Shown: piece after piece, positions 1 to 11,697 of the stretch
Layout: the number at the start of each line of letters is the position of its first letter
How positions within the stretch are numbered: the stretch's first letter is position 1
From: Hyposmocoma kahamanoa
Taxonomy: Eukaryota; Arthropoda; Insecta; Lepidoptera; Cosmopterigidae
Reading direction: 5' to 3'
NCBI RefSeq assembly: GCF_003589595.1
Contig: NW_020653333.1
Coordinates: 2,570,471 to 2,634,470, forward strand
Length of the DNA: 64,000 nt
The notes under the pieces: model-generated
What the model was told of the DNA's origin: nothing
The model's database searches: none
Seen by the model: the letters and a program-made list of their open reading frames with translations, nothing else
Translations under genes and position numbers: made by a program

Positions 1-175
1 TTCAGGTTCATGGTCAGTCAACCGTGACCATGGGACCTGTAAAGGGCCCGAAACGTCCGTTTATTTTAAAATAATAAATATACGCGATTGAAATCCGGAA
101 AATAGTTTCATTTCCTATGTGTAACAATCGCGAAAACCTAAGAACTCGATATCGAATTGTAATATTATGAAATTG
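1..175. repeat. Penelope-like element terminal fragment
   Basis: The segment with 'gggacctgtaaagggcccga', then 'tagtttcatttcc' and 'caatcgcgaaaacctaag', reappears at 10690-11130, mostly in reverse orientation. There it lies next to a Penelope-type C-terminal coding stretch. It is probably the repeated terminal part of such an element. Confidence 0.4.
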
Positions 176-780
176 ATAATATGAAATAAATGATTGTATT
201 CTAAAAACATTAGGTCACTAATATTATGAAAGTAATACTTACTCTTACGCTGCTGGTTTTGCGACCCGAAGTGTTTTTGTAATTACATTGACACAATAAA
301 CATTTTTGGTAAGTGAACTAGTCATTACGAAAAAATCTCGATTCGCCTTCAGATACCCTGGAATTTCTTAAAAAAAATTGCATCGAATAGGAGGCAGTCA
401 GACTTATAACAAAGTATTGAAGTACTTTGAAAACAACGGCTAATAAAGACGTTATTACGGTCTTCGTTTTTTTATAACCGTTGTATACCATGTTGATACG
501 ACTTGTATGTTTATCGAAGTCTAGAAGAGTTTCTCGCCAGACTTTATCTTTCTTTATCTACAACCCAATTTTGTACAATCTGAAACTATACTTATCTGGT
601 TAAATACTGATTTAAAAATCATACAGCTTAAAAGTAAATTTTTTTGTCGTGTTCTGTACTTGGCGAACAAGACAACGTTATTTGCTCGTAAATTTCTTGT
701 CACGAACGAAGAAGTCGGCTGCACCAAGCAAAAAGAAAGTAAGCCACAAGCATGTAATTTTTCAGGAGAGCCATCATAAG
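176..780. other. No recognisable feature
   Basis: AT-rich DNA with stops in all frames. I see no gene, tRNA or repeat arm. Confidence 0.5.
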
Positions 781-1010
781 CAGCTATTTAATAAATATTA
801 GACAACATCTACGTTTCTCCGATTCCAAAGTAAATAACTAAAGCATTTGTGTTATGGAAATCTGAAACAACGACGGTACCACAAACACCCAGACTCGAGG
901 TAAAGTAGTAAAATTAGTTTTCTACATTGACCCGACATGATCGAACGCAGGACCTCAGAGATGATATGAGTGACACCATAAAAATCGATGTGCAAACCAC
1001 TCGATCACGG
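781..1010 (-). repeat. Degenerate tRNA-derived SINE-like repeat
   Basis: The minus strand has a decayed B-box-like stretch (around 930-950, 'gatcgaacgcaggacct' on plus) followed by a tail containing 'aacgacggtaccacaaacac' on plus. The tail recurs inverted at 58920-59030, which shows a dispersed family. Confidence 0.4.
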
Positions 1011-1880
1011 AGTTCGTCAAAGTCAATGCTACAGATTTGTTTGTTGTGCAATTTGGACCACCAAAACTCGGCCCAATAGACCAGACTACCATCTGCATAA
1101 AAACCTCAGTCATGGAAAACGTTAAAAATGGAAAAAATTATAATATAATATTTTTTCTATGTACGGATATTAATTATCAGAATAAAAAAAAACACATCGG
1201 GGCATAAAGTGGATTCAAGCTTTACGTTCTTGGGTCGTTTTATTGAAATTTTTGGAACCTGAAATGGTTTTATGGACTTTTCATGTCAAAACAAAATGTA
1301 GTATTGTAACACCACGTACAAAAAATATTAGTAAGATCGCCTTGCTGTTAGATGGCGTTGGGATTAAAATAGAACGCGCTATCGAAATGTTAACTAAATT
1401 ACCATTTAAGTTGCAACAGAAAATTGCTTTGTATCGAATCATAGGGCCTATGAATGTCATTCCAGTATTTCCACCGGGTGGGATACTTGGTTGAAAGCTC
1501 ATAGCATCGTCGTTCTTGATCGTCGACTGCCGCTTCCATCAGGTGGGACGGAGAGCTAACATCGAGGATAAGCGTGATTACGTCTCCTATGTCAGTCATA
1601 CAACTACTTCAATAAAAGCCGTTGCGCATTTGGAGCTTCAAGGACCTTTCTTCACCCTTCGTCGCTTCGTGTACCCATTACAGTATCTTTTATCTGTAAA
1701 AATAAATATAATAAAAAAATAACACACGTCACCTTTCGTCGTAAAAGTGTTAAAGCAATGGTATTGGAGATAATAAAAAAACATGCTAAATAAAAGGAAA
1801 CAACTATCTTTAAAACCCATGTACTTACATGAGTAGTGTATTATTGCTGTCGGCACATTTGACAAGAATCAACAGCAGTT
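1011..1880. other. No supported gene
   Basis: Short open frames lie at 1243-1494 (+) and 1399-1599 (-). The plus-strand one (KIALLLDGVGIKIERAIEML) faintly recalls retrotransposon gag fragments, but the match is too weak to call. Confidence 0.4.
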
Positions 1881-1884
1881 TACA

Positions 1885-2140
1885 TTTAGTACAGTTCGTC
1901 CAGGGAAGTAATGCCACTGTACCTATTTCCGCCGTCAAGGAGTAAAGTGACGTTTTAAATGGTAAGGCGGGTGGTAAAACCAAAGGCATATGGGACTTGT
2001 CAACTATGTTTCAGAGTGATGAGTGCAGTGCCCTTCAAATATTTGCGATTCAAACCTAGTAAGTGGTACTGCAACCGTTATGGATGGACGCGTTGCTTAC
2101 CGCCAGACTTGCTCATCTCGGTAGTTGATATCATAAAAAA
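1885..2140 (+). repeat. A-tailed interspersed repeat, copy 1
   Basis: It begins near 'gttcgtccagggaagtaatg', contains the 'caactatgtttcagagtgat' and 'gcagtgcccttcaaat' blocks and ends 'gatatcataaaaaaa'. Some thirteen related copies occur in the window in both orientations. They share an A-rich end and variable 5' truncation, the pattern of a retroposon. Confidence 0.6.
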
Positions 2141-2375
2141 AATCATTGTCAAGCATGCACTTAAGATTATGCCTCGGAAACATTTTGAAGTGCCTCTTGA
2201 AATAATTTTCAATGTCATAGTATTGATTTTTGGCAAACGTGCAAGATATTTTGAGCTTTGCACTTATAAATAAAAATTATCATAATGTCATGAATTCAAG
2301 GATGTACTTGAGATTAAGAAATCTCAAAAGTTTCTTTTAAATCTTTTGTCTGTGGGTTCATTTTAGTCAATTGTC

Positions 2376-2598
2376 TGCCTCGGTGGCCGAACGGTTACCA
2401 TGCCGGACTGCCACGCAGAGGTCCCAGGTTCGATTCCCGGGCCGGGAGAAATATTTGTATGACCTACATTTATTTCTCTCGTGAGTTTGGGTGTAATTTG
2501 TGGTTGTCTATGTGTGTGTCCATGGCACCCGCGACACAGGGTTTCCCTAGTGCGGGACTATGTTGAGTGTGTGCGTAATTATTATTATTATTATTAAT
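2376..2598 (+). repeat. tRNA-derived SINE, full-length copy a
   Basis: The head contains tRNA-like promoter boxes: A-box-like 'tggccgaacgg' and B box 'ggttcgattcc' (about 2384-2437). A unique body of about 150 bases follows ('gtgagtttgggtgtaatttg', 'gtgtccatggcacccgcgac'), ending in an (ATT)n tail. An 'aattgt' string flanks both ends and may be the target duplication. Related copies lie at 17989, 45177 and 51035. Confidence 0.8.
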
Positions 2599-4084
2599 TG
2601 TGCAAGATATTTTGAGCACTGACTGTATGGTTAAAGTTTAGACCATATTCGACGCGTATTTTCGACACTTAGACGATTAGTTTGTCCGTTCAAATAACTT
2701 CGACGTCGTTTGAATACCATTATAGGTAAACAAGGAAAAACACCTGTGAGAATCTGCAAGTAAAGGTACCTCAAGGTTGACGATAAAGCATGAATTTTTA
2801 AATGGGATAGCCGGTATTCCCCGACAATGGCACACTTACGTTCCGTCCCATTCAGTTTCAGAACCGGCAAACGATGCGCGAGCCGTATCGAGTAACGCTT
2901 TCTGCATTTGTGCTGGAAGCATCATAGCACAGAAATTCAAACGCCTCAAGTTGTCACCGAGACTGAAATCAACCTGTTTGCGTAAATAATTACGCAATAA
3001 AGATCTTTCACTTCGGTTTAACTTTGAATTGAAAAAATGGGATACAAGTTGTTCTTGACGAATTTGGTGCTGAGCTTGCTCTGGAAGATAACGTCATAAG
3101 ACCAAAGTAACTTAACCCCGAGTCACAAAAATATCTGTAACATTGAGAGGTCAATTTATCAATTCAATTGTTTGTTATTGGTTGAGGAAATGAAATAATA
3201 CTATACAAATAATACTTCTAGTCATCTCTTCGTTAGAAATGTTAGGTTTGTTAGAATTACGAAACCGTTAATAAGGCAGTGGGCCTTTTTTCAATATCGC
3301 CTTGTAATAGTTACTAATGCAATGATTTACACAGTTTATTTTATCAATTGTTCAGTAAACCAACTCTAACCTCGTGTGTAACTATAATATATACGTGTAA
3401 AATTTTGTCGTCACTTACACTGTAAAAAAGCTACGTTAAGGAAAAACCCAGAGACTTAACAACGAGACGAGGGAAAAAAGTTCTAAGTCACTTAAAAACA
3501 TGTTATGAGTTAATGACACTTTTAAACGGAGGAGGAGTTATTTTTAAACGGATTACATACTCTGCGTTACATACATTTATGTCACCATTAACTTTATTTG
3601 AGGTAGTATTTGTGCGTGTCTTATTCACCAATTTATAGATCTCAAAAATTATTTTTTTTTCCTGAAATTATCATCAAGTGACTTTGATCATTCTTTCCTT
3701 GGACTTTTAAATTTTGAGCTAATTAAATAGTCGTTGATATGTGGGGAGCAGGAGGAAGCTTGCATTGAAATACGCCATATTTACTCCCAGGGGTACAGCG
3801 TATTGTATTTTCTAAAACGTCTTATAGAGCTCTGCGTAAACAGGTTGTGGAGGTGCTGCTGGTGCTGGGGGCGTCTGGTGGATTGTAATGGTGTGTAGCC
3901 TGGATAGCAGTAATAGCCTCCGCAGCCTCGCAGCCACCAACATCTTATTTAGTAAATTTAGCAATTCAAACGTTGAAAGTCCAGTTTATAGATATTTAAT
4001 CGGTTTATTTAATCGGTTTTAACAAATATGATCTTTAAAATGTAAACTGTATAAATATAGCTAGTAAACGATTCAAAAAGATAA

Positions 4085-4420
4085 ATAATGGTATGTTCGC
4101 TACCGCCGCGGTCGCGCAGAGAGTCACGATGAAAAAAAACAAAATCAGAATGCAAAGTAAAATGGAACAATTTTCAATTTAAATATGAGTAGAAGAAGAA
4201 AAAACGATACGATAGAAATAGAGAGAGCCGATACAAAAAGGTGGGATGACGGTATAAGGAGGCCACACCGTCACAAGGTAGCCTCCTGGTAGGTTGGTAG
4301 TGCAAATAGACAAAACTAGCGAGAGCAGAGAGACACGCTTTATCTTGCCTGCCAACGTCATGACATCATTGACGTCTGACAAGATTAGACAAGGTGATGA
4401 GAGCGCGTGGCGTCAGCTTG
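4085..4420. repeat. Dispersed repeat, inverted relative to 12300-12500
   Basis: It shares with 12340-12500, in reverse orientation, the blocks 'caaaaaggtgggatgacg', 'aaaacgatacgat' and 'aacaaaatcagaatgc'. It has no protein coding or TIR that I can define. Confidence 0.5.
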
Positions 4421-5239
4421 AGGAATACATTTTTTGTTTTATGCTCGTGCTAAATTTGCAAAAGCACAATGAGTAGCAGAGCAACGACTTTATATATATG
4501 GTAAAAAGCGGGTAGGATGATACTGGGCTGTTGTATTTCTATCGCAAACTTTGTAATGCAAAATAATCAGTATACCGGTCATTTATACTCTTTGAGCAAT
4601 GTAGATAGAATATGCATGATTACTGGGCACCAGCAAGGACGTTAGGATGTGGTGTGCTCGTTTCGACTATTAGCATTCGGCTATAGCAACTAGAAGTGAG
4701 TATACAAACTCGTTTAATAACTATTCCAGACGATATGGAGGATTATTTAAACTTTATTGTACAATGTACTGAAGTACAAATGGCGGACTTAATGCATTCT
4801 CTACCAGTCAACCACTGGACCAAATAGAAAAAAAAAACCATAGGTTGGTTCTACATTTAAACAAGAAGAACAATATACTAGAAAGCTAATCGTTAATTTG
4901 TATGGCAGTAAATAACATAATACAAACATAATTACATATATATTATAATAATAAATAATATATGTACCCAAAGCAACATTAGTCAGTCTTGATTTTGACA
5001 TTTGTCAAATAGATGCTTGCGCAACATGTGCTTAAAAGATAATTTGATCTGAGCTTGTCTTATATGGAGCGGGAGTGCGTTCCAAAGACGGATTGCATGA
5101 AGGGTAAAAGAATTAGAAAAAAAATATAGAGCTTAAGGCTACGGGAAGATCGAAATTCGCATCCCGTCCGAGCGGTTTGAAATTGACATGAACATCTAAG
5201 ATAATCAGGCGCAACAGGATTATGGTGTATGTAAATGTT

Positions 5240-5660
5240 ATGTTACTTAGGTCTCAGAGTGACGAGCGCATTGACAGTACGCCTCAGATCTTTGCGATTT
5301 AAACCTCTTAGTGGCATAGCAGCTGTTACGGACAGGCGTGTAGCTTACCATCAGGCGCACGACTTGTTAGTGCCATCACTAAATTATAAAAAAAAATATA
5401 AAAAAATTGAGCTCCTTGTTAAAGGGTTCGTACAGGGAAGTAGGTACTACCTATTTCTGCTGCCAAGCAGTAATGTGAGCATTACTGTGTTCCGGTTTCG
5501 AAAGGTGAGGGTGCTGGTCAAATTACAGGCCCATGGGACTTGTCACGACATATTTGCGATCTAAAGCTCTGAGTGGCACTGCAACCGTTATGGACAGGCG
5601 TGTCGCTTACCATCAGGCGCACGACTTGTTCGTCCCGTCACTTGGTATCATAAAAAAATG
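5240..5660 (+). repeat. A-tailed interspersed repeat, two tandem copies
   Basis: Copy one spans about 5240-5397 and ends in an A-rich tail. Copy two starts at about 5408 (gagctccttgttaaagggtt), is nearly full-length and ends 'ggtatcataaaaaaatg' at about 5660. Each carries 'cttaccatcaggcgcacgac'. The open frame 5235-5564 is only a reading of this repeat. Confidence 0.65.
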
Positions 5661-6274
5661 TTTAATATTTAGGTAACAGTTTGAAAAAATTTACTCATAA
5701 CTTATGCAGTATTTTTATCGTTAAATCATGCACCTTTTATCTACGACCTTAAATAAATCGGATTTTTTTTTTCCACTTGAAACCTCCATAATTTATTACC
5801 GATATCACCCAACTATAGCTAATTCAGACTATTCCACTGTACACTATAAGACTAGCACTTCACAGTGAGGTCTTCAGGAAAAATATTCACACTAGAGAGG
5901 ACGCTCAGGGAGATTGACATTACGGTCTATCTGCATAAGTAAAAAGTATTTTTGTATGATTTTTAATAAAGAAGGGACTGTATGTGATATATTTTGATAA
6001 GCACGTCGATATAGATTACACAGATTGGCTTCCAGTTTATGTATATTTATAACAAAACAATTTTCACTTTCCTTTTGAGGTTGTTATTGCTACAGACATA
6101 GAGGAAATAAAAATGTGTACCGTGGACTTGTTATCGATGGCATTTTAGCTTAGTGGCTTATGTCGAGAATACTTAATTAGGTGACCTGACACGCAAACCG
6201 GTGAATTATATACCAGCGAAAAGTTGTCACGTAATTATTTTAAGTAATATAAAAGTTGTTGTCTTATTATTATC

Positions 6275-6460
6275 AATGATCGGAAAAAGTTGTTCCAAAT
6301 ATATAGATATAGTTATACGGAGCTAGTTGTCAAAACCGCCAAACATTAATTAATTACTTTTTTGAATTCCGGATTTCCAAAAAAGGTTTTACTGCATATC
6401 GTAGGACAAACTACTGAACTAGGAAGTTGAATTTGTGTTCTAAAGATTTCTGTTCTAAAT
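6275..6460. repeat. Single arm of the long inverted-repeat family
   Basis: The blocks 'tgatcggaaaaagttgttcc', 'gaattccggatttcc' and 'ggttttactgcat' match the arms at 17926 and 39487. No partner arm lies nearby. Confidence 0.55.
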
Positions 6461-6914
6461 TCTTTGCAGCAAATTACGAGGTAATAATAATAATTAAGCA
6501 GAAACTAGTAGCGTCCCTTTAATAAACATTCTATAGTTCCATACAACGTGCTCATAAAGTAGTTTCAAATAATTTGATATTATTTGTAACATGTAGAGAC
6601 GAGAAATCTGACGGAAAACAAACCTTAATATTTGTAATCTGAGCATTTGACGTTTGATTTATGTCTTCAATTCTCTACACATATTTGTTACAAACGATAC
6701 AAATAACTTTATAATAAGAACATAAATAACTTTTAGCATTTTTACAAATGCGTTACATGTTTCAATTGCGTACTAAACAATTGTATGATTTTATTAATAT
6801 AGATAGGGTCAGGGTTTATTGAACTTGTTTTCAACGCCAAATGTAGGACGAAAATTTGGGAGTTTTATAGTAACTAGAGAAAACAATATTTTTATTTAAA
6901 CATTTTCAGGTAAA

Positions 6915-7380
6915 TAAAGCATTAACAAAGTCTTAACACGGGGTCTGTCTCCCGTTCTCTATCCGACGTCCATCCGAAGCAATTACTGTTCAATAAGTTA
7001 ATCATCAAGACTCCTCTACTCCATCCGTCTTCGGATGTAGGCCTCCTCCATATCTCAACAATTTCGTCGCTCCCGTGCCACATGCATCCAGTTGCGGCCC
7101 GCAAAAATTTAATTGACCCAACAAAGTTGCGGACGACCTCTGCCGCGCTTGTTGGCCCATGGCCGTCACTCCATGATCTTCCTTGTCCGCTGATCTGGAT
7201 CCATCCTAGCTATGTCCTGCCCATTTCCATTTAATCGTATCGACTTTGGTTATCCGTCGAATACGCTCATTCGATATCTGATCGCGCAATGTTATTCCAA
7301 ACATTGCTCTTTCTATTTCCATTGTAAATTCTCTGCGGACTTCTTCGTCAGAGTTGTTGTTTCTATACCATAGGTGAATA
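6915..7380 (-). mobile_element. RTE-like LINE fragment, reverse-transcriptase C-terminus
   Basis: The minus strand reads EIERAMFGITLRDQI, RIRRITKVDTIKWKWAGHS and, after frameshifts, a GRGRPQLCW-type stretch and LRAATGCMWHG. This succession is typical of the C-terminal region of RTE-type LINE reverse transcriptases in insects. It has several frameshifts and no catalytic YADD part, so it is a dead fragment. Confidence 0.6.
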
Positions 7381-8020
7381 CTGGAATAAATAAGTTATAC
7401 TAAATTAAAAGACGTATGATGCGAATAAAGCTTCATACTTGATACTGTAACCCAATTGTAATTTAATACTGGATATGAATAGTTGCCAGGTCCGGTGTGT
7501 CAAAAAGCGACACAAGTCTAAAAACCTGAGTACTGTGGTGACACAACGGTTTGCACTGAATGACTGCCGTTTCTCTGGTAGTATATAATACAGAGAATTC
7601 CGTAGTTTGAGACCAGGTAATTGGTTGTCTGGCACACTATAAGCAACAGGACGTGGTTTTGAAGTCGTCTTAAATAAAAATAAATATTTTTAACTTACTG
7701 AATATGTCTTAGTTTAGGTGTAAAGATTTATTTAAACAATCCGGAGTATATTTTTTGTATGTACAGTGAAAAGACAATTATACATAACGTATATCAGAAT
7801 ATACTCTTCTGGTTGGTAATGAAATAATCTAAAATTAAAAAGTGGGACATTTGAATTTATGGACAGGCGAGTTTTAGGAAAAAAGCTGCATATGCGACGT
7901 GAACTGAACCACACATTTATCGTTAAGTAGGTCGTCGGCCAGAACATTGAGGCCAACTTATTTGGGGATTTCCACAACTTTCTTTCCCCGAGTGTCAAAT
8001 AATTGTACATGTACCACCAC

Positions 8021-8534
8021 CATCGAGTATATAATCAGAAATAGAGACAAAATGTCATTTAATTTTTTTGAAAATTGTTCTGCCAAATCATTATGGCGAC
8101 AACTGCGCTCCGATTAGCCAACCCGAATTCGAAACAATTGACGAGTGTCGTCGTTAAGCTTTGCTATAATGGACGAAAAAAGAAAAAATATCATATTTAT
8201 TATTTAATTACCGATGAAATGTGATTCCGTTTGTTTTGTAATTAGATGTTTTGCTGATTTTCCCACACCACCGAAAGGGACAGCTTCCCATTGTTAGAGA
8301 TATTGTCTTTATTACAATAAATACAGGTTATTTTTTGCATACACGGAGACGTACACACAGGTAAGTTGTTGGCACTGTGCTATTTCAGCTTTCTAATTTG
8401 CGATTTCGACGCAAACGAGAGTTGATATTTAAAAGTGATATAAGAGTGCTCATTTGCCTGATGATTTCATCAGGCAAATGGGCGCGGGATGGATGGCCCT
8501 TATTTCATCTCTAGTTCTGGTTATATACTCGATA
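8021..8534. repeat. Roughly 510-bp TIR element, copy 1
   Basis: The ends 'atcgagtatata' and 'tatatactcgat' are inverted, with inner TIR parts 'cagaaatagagac' and 'ctctagttctgg'. Flanking accaccac on both sides is an 8-base target duplication, as made by hAT-type transposases. It has no coding capacity. Copies 2 and 3 are at 13428 and 15546. Confidence 0.7.
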
Positions 8535-8692
8535 ACCACCACATGACTTTACAGTGTTGAAGCCGCTAGAGACGTAATTTATTAATATGACACGACACTA
8601 CTATGTATACAGTGTTTCTAGCGGTGATAGGACACGTAAGTACTGTACATTTATAGTAGTGGTACTGGGAATCTTTTTACCCGATCTCAAAA

Positions 8693-8893
8693 GTCTGTAT
8701 TTTTTTATGTATGTTACGCGATAACATTTGGCGTCCGATTTTTATGATTATTTTTTTGAGGGTACCTCATTAGTGATCCCATTTCAATTCGAAAAAAATA
8801 TTCCACCTCTAAGGATGGTAAACTAGGGGATGATTCTGGTTTCTTGCCAAATAGATGTAATTCCACGAATTTTTGAGGTCGGTTTTTTTACTA
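8693..8893 (+). repeat. 'gaggtcggtttt' family repeat
   Basis: The internal blocks 'gagggtacctcattagtg' and 'aaatattccacctctaag' and the end 'tttttgaggtcggttttttt' define the family. The other end of complete copies reads 'aaccgacttcaaaa', nearly the inverse, so the family has short terminal inverted repeats. Confidence 0.6.
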
Positions 8894-9050
8894 CTCTTCA
8901 CTGAGATTATCTGAGAGTATTATTCGAACGTACGAATATGGGCTTTTGTTTTCTTTTTATGTTATTAAAAACAGACGAAATAAAAGAAAGAAGAAAAATT
9001 TTACCGTCTTCTAAGAAACTAATCTTAATAATCGATCGGGAGACATTCTT

Positions 9051-9585
9051 CCTTACTTTCTCAAACTCTTATCTTAAAGCGCAAAGTTCCTGAAATGCAA
9101 AAAATGAATTGTATAAACAAATTTCGCAGGCTGATTTCCCATCACATTTCCTTCATATTCACACACTGATTTTTACCTATTGTTAAAGTGATTCATCCAA
9201 ATTGGAAGCCGTGGTAGCCTAATAGTTTGACCTACTGCCTCTCAAGCAGAGAGTCGTGTGTTGGAATCCAGATTCGCACCTCCGAGTTTCTCGGAATTTA
9301 TCTGCAAAATTTAATTTGAAATTTACCATGAGCTTTTCGGTGAAGGAAAACACCGCGGTAAAACCTGCACGTAGAAGAAGGTTCACAGCCCTCGGAAAAC
9401 GTGTAAAGTTTCAAATCCGCATTGGGCCAGCGTGGCGGACTACGGCCTAAACCCTCGTCTGAAAGGCAGCAGTGGGACGTATAAAAAGAGTTGATGATGG
9501 TCCAAATTAAATAGAAAGTTTTGCCATCTCCTGAATGGAGAATCACTCTTTATAAGGTACGAGTTTGAGAAAGCAAGGTATCGAT
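9051..9585. repeat. Inverted-repeat element (MITE-like) hosting a SINE
   Basis: The ends 'ccttactttctcaaactctt' and (right, on plus) 'gagtttgagaaagcaagg' are inverted repeats. Without the nested SINE it is about 230 bases and aligns with 50500-50751. Confidence 0.65.
9204..9500 (+). repeat. SINE of the 'cagcagtgggacgtat' type with target duplication
   Basis: It starts 'ggaagccgtggtagcctaat' (decayed tRNA-like head), passes 'gtgaaggaaaacaccgcgg', and ends 'cagcagtgggacgtataaaa'. It is bounded by an 8-base direct repeat, tccaaatt, at 9196-9203 and 9501-9508. It sits inside the inverted-repeat element 9051-9585. The open frames over it (9256-9546) are not genes. Confidence 0.8.
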
Positions 9586-10084
9586 ATGATGTTAAGTCTA
9601 TTTTGCCTGTCCCTATCTTTCAATTTGATTATTTCTGTGGCCCAACGGTTAATACTATGGGCGGTGGGTTCAATTTAGCAAACGAACTTTTCTAATATGT
9701 TCCAACTGCGCCCAACTGAGACTATGTACTAATTAGTATGATTATCTGGAAAAAATTGTAAAAGAAAACGAATCGTGAACACAGCAGTCTTGGTTTGCAG
9801 TTAACATACTCAGGCTGGTTTGACACATAAAATTCTACGAATTTATACAGCGTTGTTCCATGTGTTTATATTATAAATGAAAAAGTTACGATGATAGATG
9901 TATGTTTAGAAGTTTGATAACTCAAACCAACTAAAATGTCTAAACGGATTTTGATGGAATTCCTTGGATTTATAGATTATAACATGGAAATACCTTCGAC
10001 TCTTTAGAGCGCAAAAGAAGCAGAAGTTTTTTTTTATGATAAGCGATTTTTGTGGTAAGGGAAACGCCTAAGTAGCTATAACAA

Positions 10085-10255
10085 TTGCAAAGATCTGAGG
10101 GGCACTGCTACTGTGCTTCATTTGTGTGTAATTTCACCAGCATCCTTACCCTTCAAAACCGGAACGCAGTAATGCTCACTTTACTGCTTAGCGGCAGAAA
10201 TAAGGACGTTGTACTTGCCTGGACGAACTCATTCATATGGATGAGCTCTACTGCT
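10085..10255 (-). repeat. A-tailed interspersed repeat, truncated copy
   Basis: It contains 'gatctgaggggcactgc', 'accggaacgcagtaatgct' and 'cttgcctggacgaactcatt', the reverse complement of the plus-strand family. It lacks the A-tail end. Confidence 0.6.
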
Positions 10256-10312
10256 ATCAACAGATACTAAACCACAATGGTCACAACAAATATGTCAATC
10301 ATCTTTCTCTTT

Positions 10313-10548
10313 CGATACCTCCAATGTACACTACGCCAACTTAATTTATGTTTTTATTTTGGTTTTTGTTCCTTTTTTCATAAATTTCGTTATTTTCTTT
10401 TCTTTTTGTGGAATTTTGTCTTTTGTTTCTTTATTTTTATTACAATTCGGAGAGCATATGTAATATTAGTAACTGAATATATCTGTTTACAAATAACTGA
10501 AACTGACCAAAAAATAAAGTTGGGCGTAGTGTTTCATTGGAGGTATCG
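10313..10548. repeat. MITE-like element, 236 bp
   Basis: The ends 'cgatacctccaatgtacact' and (right, on plus) 'gtgtttcattggaggtatcg' are inverted. The left interior is T-rich and the right A-rich, so the copy could fold into a long hairpin. A related copy is at 21230-21345. Confidence 0.6.
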
Positions 10549-10689
10549 CTTTTATGTATGCCTATGTTAAGCTGTACTCGTAAATTAAGCAGGTAATTAC
10601 AACCGCGTGAGGATTTTTTTTAGATCAGTATAAAGTATAAAGTTCAGTATAAAGTTCTTTGGCAAATACAAACGGCACGACAAAATACT

Positions 10690-11130
10690 ATATATATTGG
10701 AAATGAAACTATTTTTCCGGATTTAAATAGCAAACAAACCAAAGTTTCGGGCCCTTTACAGGTCCCAAGGTCACGGTTGACTGAGGTGGTACAGTCATCA
10801 ACCATTTATGTCTAATATTAATGCAAACCATCCCATTTTTCACTATAGTTACAAAACTTATTAATTCAATATCTACCTTATTTTTAATTTTACAAAGAAA
10901 CATTCCAATTTACGCTACATTATGGTAATTATTTTATCTTAACAATATGAATTTTTATATGAAAACATATTAGTTAGTACTGCAGTCTTATGTCTGTTTG
11001 GGACTTTTCATCGGAGGAAATACTGGATCCGAAACTGGTGGTACGGAGAAGCCATCTTCCCTGTTGAAATTACGATGCTTTTCAATTTCAATGGCCTTTC
11101 GGAGTAACAATCGCGAAAACCTAAGTATTA
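10690..11130 (-). mobile_element. Penelope-like retroelement remnant (C-terminus and tail)
   Basis: The minus strand from 11109 to 10988 reads LLRKAIEIEKHRNFNREDG and continues to a stop. The 'EI-KH-NFNREDG' signature is what I associate with the C-terminal end of Penelope-like element proteins in insects. Downstream (10790-10690) is the non-coding block shared with the window start, including the reverse of gggcccgaaac. Only the last 40 or so codons survive, so it is a 5'-truncated dead copy. Confidence 0.5.
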
Positions 11131-11630
11131 TATATTTTTAACATGACTACGACACTTCCTAATTTTAGTGCTTCAGACCCTGGTGGTGTTCTCTTCAACT
11201 TCAGTTTGCAAATCAAAAGAGCGGTTGACCGTGTGTTTTATACACGAACCATTTCCTGCAAACAAATTGTAATTATTGCATGTTAGTAATTAGGCAATAA
11301 TAAGGCCTTCAAAGGTTTGTATGTATGACTCGTGTTTGGCCGGACAAAGAAAAACTGTAGAAAAAAATATAAAAAGACTTATTCATGGCTTCAATAAACA
11401 CTTGTAAATTTAGAAAACAATAAAACAGCATTAAAACGAAATGTAAACAGTTAAAAATTAGTAATTAATGCGAACACAATGAGTTGCAACCACGAAAAGA
11501 CTGCGACTCAGCATAATACCACTCTCAAAACTGACGCTGGTTTTCCGCCGCATCCTCACACTTTCCGGCGTCGACAGGATCCCAAAAAACGAAGAAATGG
11601 TCAATAAATAAATAATTAAAAATTGAGCAC

Positions 11631-11697
11631 AAAGCGGGTGCGGGTCGGGCGCTTGTCGGCAATTATACTCGCCGCGCTCCCGATCCGCACCCGCTTT
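11631..11697. repeat. GC-rich hairpin
   Basis: The arms 'aaagcgggtgcgggtcggg' and (right, on plus) 'ccgatccgcacccgcttt' pair over about 22 bases, with a loop near 20 bases, in otherwise AT-rich DNA. Confidence 0.55.

Noticed and set aside
1243..1494. Retrotransposon gag-like ORF (KIALLLDGVGIKIERAIEML)
   Set aside because: Too short, no zinc knuckle or neighbouring pol sequence, and the resemblance is faint.
2376..2445. tRNA gene
   Set aside because: Related copies share a body of about 150 bases and a simple-repeat tail, so this is a tRNA-derived SINE.
5235..5564. 109-codon ORF
   Set aside because: It is a reading through two copies of the A-tailed repeat; similar peptides appear in other copies with stops.
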